Translations under genes and position numbers: made by a program
Source of the DNA: Lantana camara
Lineage: Eukaryota; Streptophyta; Magnoliopsida; Lamiales; Verbenaceae
Direction of reading: 5' to 3'
Length of the DNA stretch: 64,000 nt
Assembly (NCBI GenBank): GCA_037501455.1
Contig: CM074862.1
Span: forward strand, 66,991,501-67,055,500
The notes under the pieces: model-generated
The model's database searches: none
Seen by the model: only the letters and a program-made list of their open reading frames with translations
Told to the model about the DNA's origin: nothing
In this document: piece by piece, positions 24,031 to 34,779 of the stretch
Numbering within the stretch: position 1 is the stretch's first letter
How the letters are laid out: the number at the start of each line of letters is the position of its first letter

Positions 24031-25148
24031 TTTTGGTATGAATTTTGTGATCAAGTCTTAGGGTATTTATAGGTATGGTTTTGGGACCTAGAGGGTATTC
24101 TTGAATTGTTTAGGGTAGTAACTCACAAGGTAGGGTAGCTAGATGTATTTCTATAGGGAACTTAGGTGTATAGGTGATGTAGGAGCTTATATATACAAAA
24201 TTGTGTCATAAATACATCATCTATAAATTAATTCAAAATTAGGTAGAAAATAATACATAAAACATTCATGAATCTCTAGGTTAGAGTTTAAAGTGGGGAA
24301 AATTGCAAAAGAAAGAGCATCGAATGACACTTAACTTTTAAATGTTTCAAGTTAAAGTAGTAAGCGTTCGGAATTTTAAAAAATATGATAAAATGCATAA
24401 AATGAAGCTAGGATGAGATTTAATTTCCAAGAATGTGCTCATGATTCATAAAATAATTTAAGGATTATAATGAATATAATATTGAATACCAAACACCTTA
24501 CGGTTTAAAAGTTACTTTTTACTGCGGGAATAGTACTTTAGAAAAATTTATAGAATGAGCTAGGATTTGAAATAGAGCTTGGAAAAGATCTTAAAATTCA
24601 TAAAATAATTTAAGGATCGTTTTGGTTATAATATTGGATAGGGAAAGTGTTCAAATTTGAAAATACCTAAATTAGGGCTAAAGCAGGGTTTTCTGGCCGA
24701 TTTTGGTTACTACAAGAGTTACAATGAGAGTTAGGGTTCGGAAATGATACCATAATTTCTAAACTTTTTCAAGGATTCATTTGACCTCTCTATATTTGAT
24801 AGGTAAAAGTGTCCGGAAAATTTTTCATTAAGGAGTGGATAGTAACTAGGGACCTAATGGGAATTTTTTGACAAACAATTTCCAAAGTAGGTTTTGGAAT
24901 AACAAAAGCTGCTAGGATATGAATCCGGAAAATGTGAAATCTAACTTTCTAAGGTTTCATGAGGAATATGTGAAAAAGGTTTAGGCTCGGTGAATGAATA
25001 GTGATATGAGTCTCGCAATGAAACACATTCAATAATCGAGGCATAAAAGCACATAGTTCACATAAAATGCAATGCATAATGGATTGATGCTTTCTTCTAA
25101 CCCTTCACTTACCTATTTCTTCTTGGCCTCGAAATCCGTGCTGTTATA

Positions 25149-25547
25149 GGTGCAGTGGGTTGGAAAAGTTCCAAACAAACGACCACTGCAGATTCGACCA
25201 CTGAGGTCGAATACTTAGCAGCGAATGAAGCGGCTAAGGAAGGTGTTTGGGGAAGAAACTACATCCAAGAGTTGGGTGTTGTTCCTATCATGAAAGACCC
25301 CATTGTATTTTGTGACAACACTGGGTCGGTAGCTCAACCGAGAGAACCAAGATCTCACCAATGGACCAAGCACATTATGAGGAAATATCTCATGATTTGT
25401 GATATCATCAAGAGAGATGATGTGCAAATAGAGAGGGTCACATCTACAGAGAACGTGGCAGATCCACTAACGAAGCCCTTAAGTCAACAAGGGTTCGAAG
25501 GTCATCTTGAGAAGATGGGACTTAAATTAGCTAATGAATGGCTTTGA
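25149..25547 (+). pseudogene. Ty1/copia RNase H, C-terminal fragment
   Basis: One intact frame of about 130 codons ending in TGA at 25545. It starts inside the RNase H domain (VGWKSSKQTTTADSTTEVEY contains the catalytic Asp-Ser-Thr and Glu region), then LAANEAAKEG, a block with FCDNTGSVA (Asp), HQWTKHI, and the C-terminal NVADPLTKPL. The N-terminal side is cut off by the family C repeat at 25148. RNase H removes the RNA strand during reverse transcription. The stop is 16 bp before the 3' LTR. The intact frame indicates a younger element than the minus copia. Confidence 0.93.
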
Positions 25548-25563
25548 TGGGCAAGTGGAAGAT
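25548..25563 (+). promoter_or_regulatory. Polypurine tract before the B-type 3' LTR
   Basis: GGGCAAGTGGAAGAT lies directly before TGTTAGGAATAG. It is the expected place of plus-strand primer formation in a copia element, and it ties family B LTRs to this copia lineage. Confidence 0.8.
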
Positions 25564-26349
25564 TGTTAGGAATAGTTCCCTTAAAGTCGATCTTGTAATC
25601 TACTTAGTGCTTTTCCATTGTAAATCACAGACAAACTTTGAGTAATAAACGAACTGATTCGATCATAAGGTAACACTTCTTTATATGCTCTTGTTTGATT
25701 GTCTGTTTACTTTAACTGCGCATGTATAAGAACTATCCTAATCTAATTAACTTATAAGACCCAACCATTTAGAAGAAGTGGTTCGTGAAACGGGGCCCTA
25801 AATCACATAACTTAAGATTAGTAATCACTTTAAGCCGATGAGTCCAAAAGATAGTAGGTGTAGCGCCCCAAACGGGAGGCACCACATCCCCCGCAACGAG
25901 ACCCACCCCGCATATGAAATGGAAAGTCCATACACGTGCCAAGTCACGGCGAACGGGGACTCACTCACTCACTATGCTAGGCGGGGCTAGAACCTTGAAA
26001 CCAAATAATCAATTCAATAGGGTAAAATGTATGTGCGGAAGCATATCATGTAATCAGTCATACATCCAGGTAGTAATTGACGGGTTCAACTAGCATAAAT
26101 ACCTAGTCCCGAAATTTCCAAACATAAAACATAAATCTTAGAGCATAAATCACGGGTTCAGTCTATCCCTATAAACCTGTCTCGAATCAATACATCATCA
26201 TAATCATAACATTTATACATTCTTTAATGTAACTTATACAACTGAAAATATGCGTGTGAAAACACACCAACTGAACCACACGACTCGACAGACTAACATC
26301 CCACCTAGCACTCCAAAAGCTGCAAAAGAATTGAAAACAAAGCTGGGTT

Positions 26350-26380
26350 CAGTCTATAGGAGACTGTTGGGTATAAAACA
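26350..26380 (-). promoter_or_regulatory. TATA box and CAGTCT hairpin, minus strand
   Basis: On the minus strand GTTTTATACCC is followed within a few bases by CAGTCT-CCTAT-AGACTG and then AACCCAGC. This copy shows most clearly that the TATA box directly precedes the hairpin. Confidence 0.55.
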
Positions 26381-26699
26381 AGGCATAACATAATAGTATT
26401 GCAGAATTTAAACATATATTCATGCAAGCTATAATCCCGTACAAGGTTTTTGAGATATTTCCCAAGTGGGTAAAATAAAGGAAAATAACGCTCGGGATTA
26501 CAACGATCAATTTCATAATTCATAATCATCCATGAGGTCATTACGTGAGCCCTGGTGGGTGGGCGAATATCTCCAACCTACTCCTCGTGTGTGCATATCA
26601 ATTCAATCTTTTACGTTAGCGATCATACACATTTATACATAATCGTTCATATTCATTCATAATCAATCATAATGATTATCATTCATAAGCATAAACATT

Positions 26700-26930
26700 T
26701 ACACCTTTTTCCTGCGGGTGGTGGACGGGCTTGCAAGACCCGACCACCGGTCCATACATGGGCCAATGGGGGTACATGAATCCCCCAAGGGCACTCAACT
26801 TCCCATTTCCTCGCTAATCTCCTAGCGAGGTCCGGTATCACCGTAAATGTGGTGGGACTAGTACAAGGGATCACCGTCGGCCCTTGCCTCCTCGGATAGC
26901 CACTTGCACTAAGTCCCTGGGCCCGTGTTT
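26700..26930 (-). other. GC-rich structured block with two hairpins
   Basis: Hairpin 1 at 26809-26830: arms CCTCGCTA and TAGCGAGG, 8 bp perfect, loop GGAGAT in the LTR sense. Hairpin 2 at 26768-26786: GGGGG and CCCCC arms around TACATGAAT. Both are found with changed stems and the same loops in the LTR at 3389-11596 (9274-9293 and 9236-9252). The ORF reading across this block on minus is not conserved between copies. Confidence 0.65.
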
Positions 26931-27350
26931 TCAATCATGTCCATGCCAAAAATTATAAGGTGGGAATACATAAAAGAAGGGTTGTACGTTGGAAATCATT
27001 GACTCTTTGAAAAGACTCGATATATAATTATAATACGTTGGCTTAAAGTTTCACATAAGGGATATATCGGGTCGTTATAGCTATTAGAAGAGAAACCCAC
27101 TTGTTACACCTTACCGAACAATACCAAGAAGAAAAGAAGACTTGGAAGTAACCTATGAACCTGGCACGTCTCCGTCCTAGAGAAAACTGTACAAAAAGGA
27201 CAACACGGTGCATACGTAACACTCAAGACTCTAATTGAACCACATAATGACGCACCGCATGCAATGAACATGATATGAATGCATAAGAGATGATATTACT
27301 TCTTGATCATGTTCATGTGCACCATTAATGTATTTAAATCATATAAACAA

Positions 27351-30300
27351 TGTAACATCCTGCTCGTCCGACTTATAAGGTACGCCACGTTCTAACCTTT
27401 TTATGTGTTTAATTATGTGATTTTGTGTTTTGCTTGGCCCTATTTTGAACTCTTTTAGAGTTTAGGGGCCCCTTTGTAATTTTCTCTTTTTAGGGGTTTT
27501 TTTGTCATTTCTCGTTCGATCGAGTTTTTGACTTTTTCGACCCCTTCAACGCGTTCCGGGCATCGAGACGAGTCCGTAGACTCTGAGTTTGCCCTATTCT
27601 GACGTCGTTTGCCCCTTCTACCATTCGTTTTTCACGCGAGGATTCGGGATAAAACACCCGGACCCTCGTTTTTCGAGCAAACGGTCAGCTGCTCTCTCTC
27701 TTCTCCCGCTCTCTCTCTCTCTCTACGTTATACACACACACTTAAGGTGTGATTTCACACACATGCCCAAACTTGCTCGTTTCTCGACGGATTTCGACGA
27801 ACCCTTAGTGCTTTTCGACGATCTCGATGAGCCCGTTACAATGGTACCAGAATCGCGGCCAACCGATGAATGATGGTGGAGATATGGCGGATTTTCAGTC
27901 GCGGCAGAAGAGGAGTGGCGGAGCCGCCACTTCTCCGGCGTCCCGCGGTGGTTTCCGGCCACCATTTTTGATACGCGCCCCAAGGATGGACAGAAGACTC
28001 CCGGCGCATCATTCTGGGCCAGCGGCGCCGCATCGGGGCAGCGAGAAGGCCGCACGCGCCGCCCAAAGCGGACGGCGGGCGGCTGTGCTACTGTAGCGGC
28101 ATGATTCCACCGCCTCCGGCGACTTTTTTTGGCGAACTTCGACGGTTTCCAAGGTTTTTCAGGGCCCTGGTTCCATTTCCGGCCTCCTTTTTGTCAGATT
28201 CGCGGCGGAGATAAGGTTTTCCGGCATGGTGGTTGCGCGGGTGAAGAGGGCGGTGGTTCGGCCTTTTCCGGTGAGTTTTTAATATCGGACCCTTCATGAG
28301 AATTGCTCAGCACGACGAGGCCGATTTTTCCATGTAGGTGGCGGCCCAAGAACCGGCCGTTGGTGGCGGACCGGTGGCGGACCGGTGGTCCGATTTTCCA
28401 GCCATTTTTCCGACGTTTGGCTAGGGGGCTTTCGTAGGGCTCGTTACGGGCTTTCCAACGGTATGTTCAGATTTCATTTTTGTTTTGCGGTTTGCATTTA
28501 ATTTCAGTTTTCGTCGTTGAGATTTAGTTCGGTTTTTCGTCAACGAAGTCCGGCGTGTTTGTTATTTTCTGAAATTGGTTGAGGGCTTTTGTCGAGCAGG
28601 CCGAGACACACATTTCTGTGCTTCCGAGGAATTTTCCGACCACCGGAGGTGGTGGTCCGGCGGCTGCACGTGGCGGCGGCGTTCCGATGCCCTTCGTACA
28701 GCGAGTTCCTTTCGTCGTGGTGAGTTCAACGCCACTTTCTGTTCATCAATCGGGTGTCCGGTTGATTTGTTTTGAATTTTTGAAGTTTTACAAATCAATT
28801 GTTAATTGCTCTAATTTGTAATTCGTTCATGTATGCTTAGCAATTTGAGGAATATGTGTTGTATGAAATCTGAAAATATGTATTGGATTATGGAATAAAT
28901 GAATTTATGATTCGTTGTTGATATTAGCCTCGTTTTGTGCCTACGGTTTGAATATGATTATTGAATATGTAATTTTGTATGATTTGAATTAATTAAACCT
29001 TGTAACTTGGTAAATAAATATGCTAATTATGATTTCGTTATAAGAAGTTAACATCTATAACCTTGAAACTTTGAATTAAGGTTTAATCACGTTAATCGTA
29101 ATTTGATCTATTATGAAACTTGTGAATTCGTTATACATTACAAAATTATACGAAACCTTACATAATTAAATTACTTAATATCCTTCGTTTGTACATTCTA
29201 TGATTCGGTTGGAACTTGTTATGTAACTTTGTTATCTTTAAATAAATTCGTAGCATGCTAATATATGATTTATTTGGCTTGGTAATACGTGCAATTTTAT
29301 GAAATATAATAGGTGAATTTAAGTTGACTTGATTGCTTTGTAAAGGTGTAATATATGAATCCTTTATGTGATATTTGAATTGAATGAGACTTATATGATT
29401 AAATTAGAAACCTTTGCATATAAGAATGGTTTAATTACACGAATGTAGATTGGTTATGCAATATCTGAGTTATATAATGAATTATTTTGTAAGTAATTGA
29501 TATGAATTTGAACCCTGCTTATGTGATTGCATTTCGTAAGTGCTTGAGCATTGCCGTGTGTCTCTGTGTGGTTGTCTGAGTTTGAGTCTGAGCCATGTGT
29601 TGTGTTTGTGTGTTCAGTTGGTTCGGGTGCACCCGGGGTGGTGAAAAGTGAGTCGTGCAGGTTCCGGGGTGGACCTTCTGCTTTGTGTTTGGCTGTGTTT
29701 GGTACCAGGTGAGGTTAGGATATAGTTATACCCTATTGCAACGTGCTCGTTTTCGAATGCATGCGGTTTATAAGCCTTATATATATGTAGATATGTGCGA
29801 AGTACGTATTTTGCTGGTTTTGTCTATGTATGAGCCTATGTATGCTTTGTCTCAGTTCTGTTATGATTTCGAGGTCAGTGTGTGTGATATGTACGTGTGA
29901 TATGATAAGCACAATATGCATGAGATATATCTGTCTGTCTGTGTGTGGCGGGTTGAGTACCCGATATATGTCTGTTTATCTGTGTGATGGGCCCCGGAGT
30001 TGTGGGTAAGGGAGACCCGGGACGACCATGGGGTCGCCGGTTACGACCCCTGTGCACTTCTCCGCCAACGGGAGACTTAGTTCTCCTATACCGACGGAGC
30101 GCATTTTGGTTGGCCATCGAAGGAACCGGGCGGGATCCTCCGGTTCACATGTTTCGTTCTGTGGTGGATTGAGAGGGGCACCTCTCTTCCCCAATGGTGT
30201 GAAGGTGGGATTGTTTTATGAGTTTTGCTTTGGTATGAGTAAGAGTGTTCTGTCTGTCCGTCTGTCATAAGTTCGTGAAACGGGGGTAGATTCTTAAATT

Positions 30301-31133
30301 AAGATAAAATTTGATTCGCTATTAACCTAATAAGTTATGTTCCGGTATGTGTGCTAAGTCTGCTTGGGTTTGTATGTATGCTATGAGTTATGTATAAGTT
30401 AAGCTTTGTTCGTTCTGTTTTGATAAGTCACTCCGTATACATATTATCACGAGATAAAGGTTTTTGTGTGCAAAAACTAGTCCCGGGTTTACGAACAGTT
30501 TGATTTTGAACGTGCTGTGCTCTGTATATATATGTATAGTGTGCGTGCGTTAACCCCTCGCTCAGTCTTTGGACTGACCCCTCCCCCTTTTATGTTTTAG
30601 TGTGTAGGTTTAGCTTTGGGTTCGCGTTGGAGTTCGTGCTAGAAAGCCGTGTGTGTCGTGTCTGTCGAGTCTGTGTCTGCCTGTTTAAGTTTGTTAAGTT
30701 TTGGTTCTGGTTTATGATTTGTAAATGTTATATAAGATATGTTTGTGTAGGTTTGCCCTTATAATTTAAAGGTATGGAATTCGGGACAGGTTAGGACAGG
30801 TGCTTGGATTAGTTGAACCCGTTTTGTTGTGTAATTATTCGGGACAGGATAGGACAGGTTGCTGAACTAGTTGAACCCGTATATTTGATTCTGATGTATG
30901 TATTACGTTGTATGCTTGATGTGTTAAGTTTTTGAAAGTTGCCATTACGTACTACTTCCGCTGTCATGTTTTGCATTCTTTCATTCATACAGGGTTAGAT
31001 ACCGCCTAGCTAGTGTGTGTGTTTTCGTGTGTCACCCGTTCGCTGTGACTTGGCGCGTGTGCGGACTCTCCATTTCGTACACGTGTCGGGTCATAGTGCG
31101 GGGGTGTGGTGCCCCATCGCTTGGGGTGTTACA
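27351..31133 (+). mobile_element. Solo A-type LTR (TGTAACATCC subtype), TSD AACAA
   Basis: Begins TGTAACATCCTGCTCGTCCG, ends GGGGTGTTACA; AACAA at 27346-27350 and 31134-31138; length 3783 bp. A diverged member of the A group: it shares the end sequences, the GC-rich block (29985-30190) and the hairpin CAGTC-TTTG-GACTG (30563-30576). Its first 1.4 kb is unusually GC-rich (27590-28780) with overlapping ORFs on both strands, none with recognisable domains. These are judged shadow ORFs of a GC-rich region. Confidence 0.9.
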
Positions 31134-31411
31134 AACAAGTCATTCATTCATTCAAGAAAACGTTTATATTCATTCAAGTTCATAACTTTCACATTCCAAA
31201 TCAAATCAATCCAAGAATTTCATATAACGATCATAACACATACTATATCATGTTTAGAATTAGAGAATAGACAAATAAAATACATTCAAATCATGATCGA
31301 AAATTAGATAAGAACACGAAATAGGTAACAATTTAATTCTATAATTCAATTAAATCAAACAATACTAAAAAAAAAAATATATATATATATATATCCATTC
31401 ACGTTGATGCA

Positions 31412-31706
31412 TGCACCAAACCCCCTGTGTTTGTTCCAAATTGTAAAAAAACCCTCTGTTATAAAAATTAGTTCAAAAAACCTTATGTTATTTTATTTTT
31501 TGCACACGGCCCCCTTATTCCATTTGGTCAACTATTAAATCTTTTAACCCTAAAATACCCTTACTCCATAAGGTTTTTTTAACAGTTGACCAAAGAAATG
31601 AGGGGGTGATGTGGAAAAAATTAAATAACATAAGGTTTTTTTAATTAATTTTTGTAACATAGGGTTTTTTTTTGCAAATTGGGACAAACACAGGGGGTTT
31701 TATGCA
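31412..31706. mobile_element. Fold-back MITE-like element
   Basis: The left arm (31412-31494, beginning TGCACCAAACCCCCTGTGTT) is repeated inverted at 31621-31706 (ending CACAGGGGGTTTTATGCA) with about 85% identity over some 83 bp; the spacer is about 125 bp. No ORF. Long terminal inverted repeats and small size fit a non-autonomous DNA transposon; the superfamily is not determined because no clear target duplication was found. Further T-rich sequence with related phrases continues to about 31910. Confidence 0.6.
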
Positions 31707-32022
31707 GTTAACTCATTAAGGGCATTATAGACATTTTATCCCAAAAAAACACATTCCTACACGCAATCAACGCGCGTGAGGGCCACACAACGCGCTCAGG
31801 GTTTTTTTTCCAAAATTTTAGAAAACACAGGGTTCTTTGGATGATATTCCATATGACGGGGTTTTTTTTGTTCTTTTCGCCTAACACGAGGTAGTTTTCG
31901 GCAATTTACTCATTTATAAAGTATACACAAATCACATGCATGTAATATTACATATATATGATATATGTACATAGCACACACGTAATATATATTATGTATT
32001 TCATGCACACACTACAAATCTA

Positions 32023-32150
32023 CACACACACACACATATATATATATAATGACGCACACACACACACACACATGCACAAGATGTACAAACACATGCGCAC
32101 AACTCAACACCATTCATGTATGCATGAATATAATACATTACACAATATAG

Positions 32151-32208
<58 letters not shown>

Positions 32209-32238
32209 CATGTGTGTGTGTGTGTGTGTGTGTGTGTA
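32023..32238. repeat. Compound CA/TA/TG microsatellite with flanking inverted repeat
   Basis: CA runs (32023-32075) are followed by a long TA run (32154-32197) and a TG run (to 32238). TATAGATTGTA at the left of the TA run and TACAATCTATA after the TG run form an 11-bp inverted repeat. ORFs over this region are repeat translations. Confidence 0.9.
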
Positions 32239-32428
32239 CAATCTATATACAGCAAATACGCATGCACAACAACACACAAAATCAAAATGCACACAACTCA
32301 ATCATACATCCATGCACGTAGTAGGTATATAAATATATATACAACACAAACATGCAAAGAAGGAGAGAAATTGCAGCAGTTAACTCCAAGCAGGTGTCTC
32401 CCCGCCCCGGCGAAAAACCCAACACAAA

Positions 32429-32526
32429 CCTTCCCCAGCCCGGGGAAGGGGATGTAGAAACTAATCTGCACAAGTGTCCCCGCCCGGGGACACTTTCAGC
32501 ATAAACTCTCCCCGCCCGGGGAGAGT
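32429..32526 (-). repeat. Cluster of CCCCGCCCGGGG-type palindromes
   Basis: Three clear inverted repeats: 32429-32449 (CCTTCCCC with GGGGAAGG), 32472-32495 (AAGTGTCCCC with GGGGACACTT around GCCC) and 32505-32526 (ACTCTCCCC with GGGGAGAGT around GCCC). A fourth, imperfect, lies near 32391-32412. It occupies the position that holds the CACGGCCGTG cluster in the LTR at 3389-11596. Confidence 0.75.
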
Positions 32527-34779
32527 GTTTCGGCAGAAAACAGACAGCAGCAGTTCACATCGAAACAGGGCCAAAAATGAGAGCAAAACAGGGCACAACT
32601 CACATACACAAATCAACCAAAAAACAAGCAGCAAGCAAGGTAAAAAGGAGCAGCAATTGACAGCAAAATCATCCCCAAAAATGCAGCAGCAGTTCATTAC
32701 GTGAGGGAGGGAGATTCAGTTCAAGTTTCATCCAAATTCCCCAAGGTTCATTAATGGTAACATTGAACACACTTAACCACCATCTAATTCAGGTTCATAG
32801 GATCATAAATGAAGCTCATGTGGTCACATATACATCATCAATTCAAGAGATATCACAAGAATATGCATATGAGTTCAAAAATCATCCTAAACCCTTACTT
32901 TTCATCTCAAGCCTCAAAACCATATCAAATCTAAGTTAAAATCTGAAACTTATGGATGAAAATGACCACATAATGATGTTAAACTCAAATATGAACTCAC
33001 CTCTTGAAGATGATGGAGAAAAATGAAGATATGAGCTCAATATCCTCTTGGTGAAAAAAGTGATGGGAATAGTGTTTTTCTCCAAGTTTGCAGCTAATTC
33101 CTTTCTCTCTGGTGTTGGGAACAAAATGAGAGAGGTGGGATCAGATAGATCTTCAAGTTGTGAGCTTGTGGGTCCCAAGTTTGCATAATTTGGTGGAATA
33201 TTGGCTGAGTTATGGAGAAAATGGCTAAAGGTGGCAAATCTGCGAACGAAACTTGTTTCGATTGAATTTCGGAGGTTCAAACATGTTTAGAAAAATATGA
33301 TGCTTGTTCCATTAAACCCGAATCTTCGATATGAGTTTAGCGGAGGTGACGGAACTCGAATCCGAGTTCCCGAGCTCAAGATATCACATATGGCTAATTG
33401 CCCATTAGCCCCCGATTTGGTTCCACAACTCAAAATAAATTTGTTACCACGTCAAACGAAGTCGAAAACATGAAATGAGAATATAGACATGTTCATAACA
33501 CATAAATCTACGACATACTAAATTTTCACGAAATTTCGATTTCAAATCATATAGGAACGGCACGCGATCATATCACTTAAGTGCAAAGCATTCAAGAATT
33601 CAATTAAAATTCATAATTCAATTATAATATTAAATTACATTTTTAAAATATATACATTAAAATGTACGAAATAAATATAATTAAAATGATTAATTAAAAT
33701 TATAATTATAATAAACAACTAATTACATAATTAAATAATTTAAACACGCAATTACGTAAACACATACGTCATACTATACGACTGAAAAACCGGGGCGTTA
33801 CAGTAGGAGTGTCGAATTGACTCGTTTGAGGCTTGCTTGTGCGGTCACGCCCTTAAGAATGATCACCTTGTTTCATGGGGTGTAAAGTGTATGGTTGATA
33901 CATGCGGGATACATGAGGGTGTCGCCCGTTTCTAGTGAATGAGTACACTGAGGTGTCCCATGTGAGAAGATTCCTAAATGGGAAAGGAAGTTTCTATTTC
34001 TTGGAAATAGGAACTTCCAGATTAGGAAATATCTCACGAGTCATTGATGTGATTAATTAGTCCTTGAACTTGAGATTCCACCAATACTTTATGTGAGCTT
34101 ACTCTGCAGTCTTAGGTATAAGCTTAAAAGGATGTCGCCCAAGATAGCTAAACTACGGCTTATATTGGGGCTGTAAAAGTGGTATATAAAAGCGTATGAA
34201 AATCAATAAAGGACATACACTTGCTTTAGCAAGTTGATATCATATTGTATAATTCATTCATATGCCATCTAGGAGTCCTTGGCCAAGGCAGCGGATCGAG
34301 ATCAAGAAAATGGTTTCTTGGATTGAGATCAAATGGATATGAAATGACCTTAGCATTAACATCAAGATTAATAGGGTCCTATTAGTTCCCTTGCCCTAGA
34401 TCTTGATTGAGAGGTAAGTTATAGGAGGGCCTTATTTCACATATGTTAATGACTTAAAGGTTCTTTCGAATCGATACATTCTTATTCAGCTAGGGGTCAC
34501 ACACCTGTTGCTTGACTATGGTAGTTTGATTTGTGTAGTCATTGCTAATTGAATAAAGAACCTAGAGGATCACACACAAATGCCCGGTCACAAGGGTGAA
34601 GGCTTGAATCGACTAAACGAGTTGATAGAGCCAACCAAAGGGTTGGGAAGGGACACGTGGGCCTCGTGTCGTGAGGTGACACGTGTCACATGAGTGTGAT
34701 GGTTAAATAATTAAATTACTTTAATTATTTAATGGGTTTTAATTTAATTATGAATTATCGTAATTTTGGAACTTTATGC

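Larger units (their letters stand above)
18160..25148 (-). mobile_element. Family C long LTR-like repeat, minus copy, broken by two B LTRs
   Basis: Three pieces, 18160-18533, 20445-21341 and 23481-25148, are collinear in reverse complement with 1382-2740 where they overlap. The right edge reads GCACGGATTTCGAGG on minus after TATAACA, close to a TGTAACA-type LTR start, and abuts copia RNase H codons at 25149. The left edge is unclear. Contents: an AT-rich body, a CA run near 23540-23552 and a GA run at 23992-24030. No coding capacity is seen. Confidence 0.55.
25859..33802 (-). mobile_element. Solo A-type LTR, TSD GTAGG, containing a second LTR
   Basis: Left end TGTAGCGCCCC, right end CGGGGCGTTACA; GTAGG at 25854-25858 and 33803-33807. 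Net length without the inner LTR (27351-31133 and its duplication) is about 4.16 kb. In minus orientation it carries the CAGTCT hairpin (26350-26366), the GC-rich structured block (26700-26930), a MITE (31412-31706), compound microsatellites and a palindrome cluster (32429-32526). No internal domain, so a solo LTR. Confidence 0.92.

Noticed and set aside
27589..28821. Host gene cluster in the GC-rich segment
   Set aside because: ORFs overlap on both strands, have Arg/Pro-rich biased translations and lie wholly in a solo LTR with intact ends and duplication.
31958..32457. Repetitive IYIYIY / CVCVCV ORFs
   Set aside because: Microsatellite translations.
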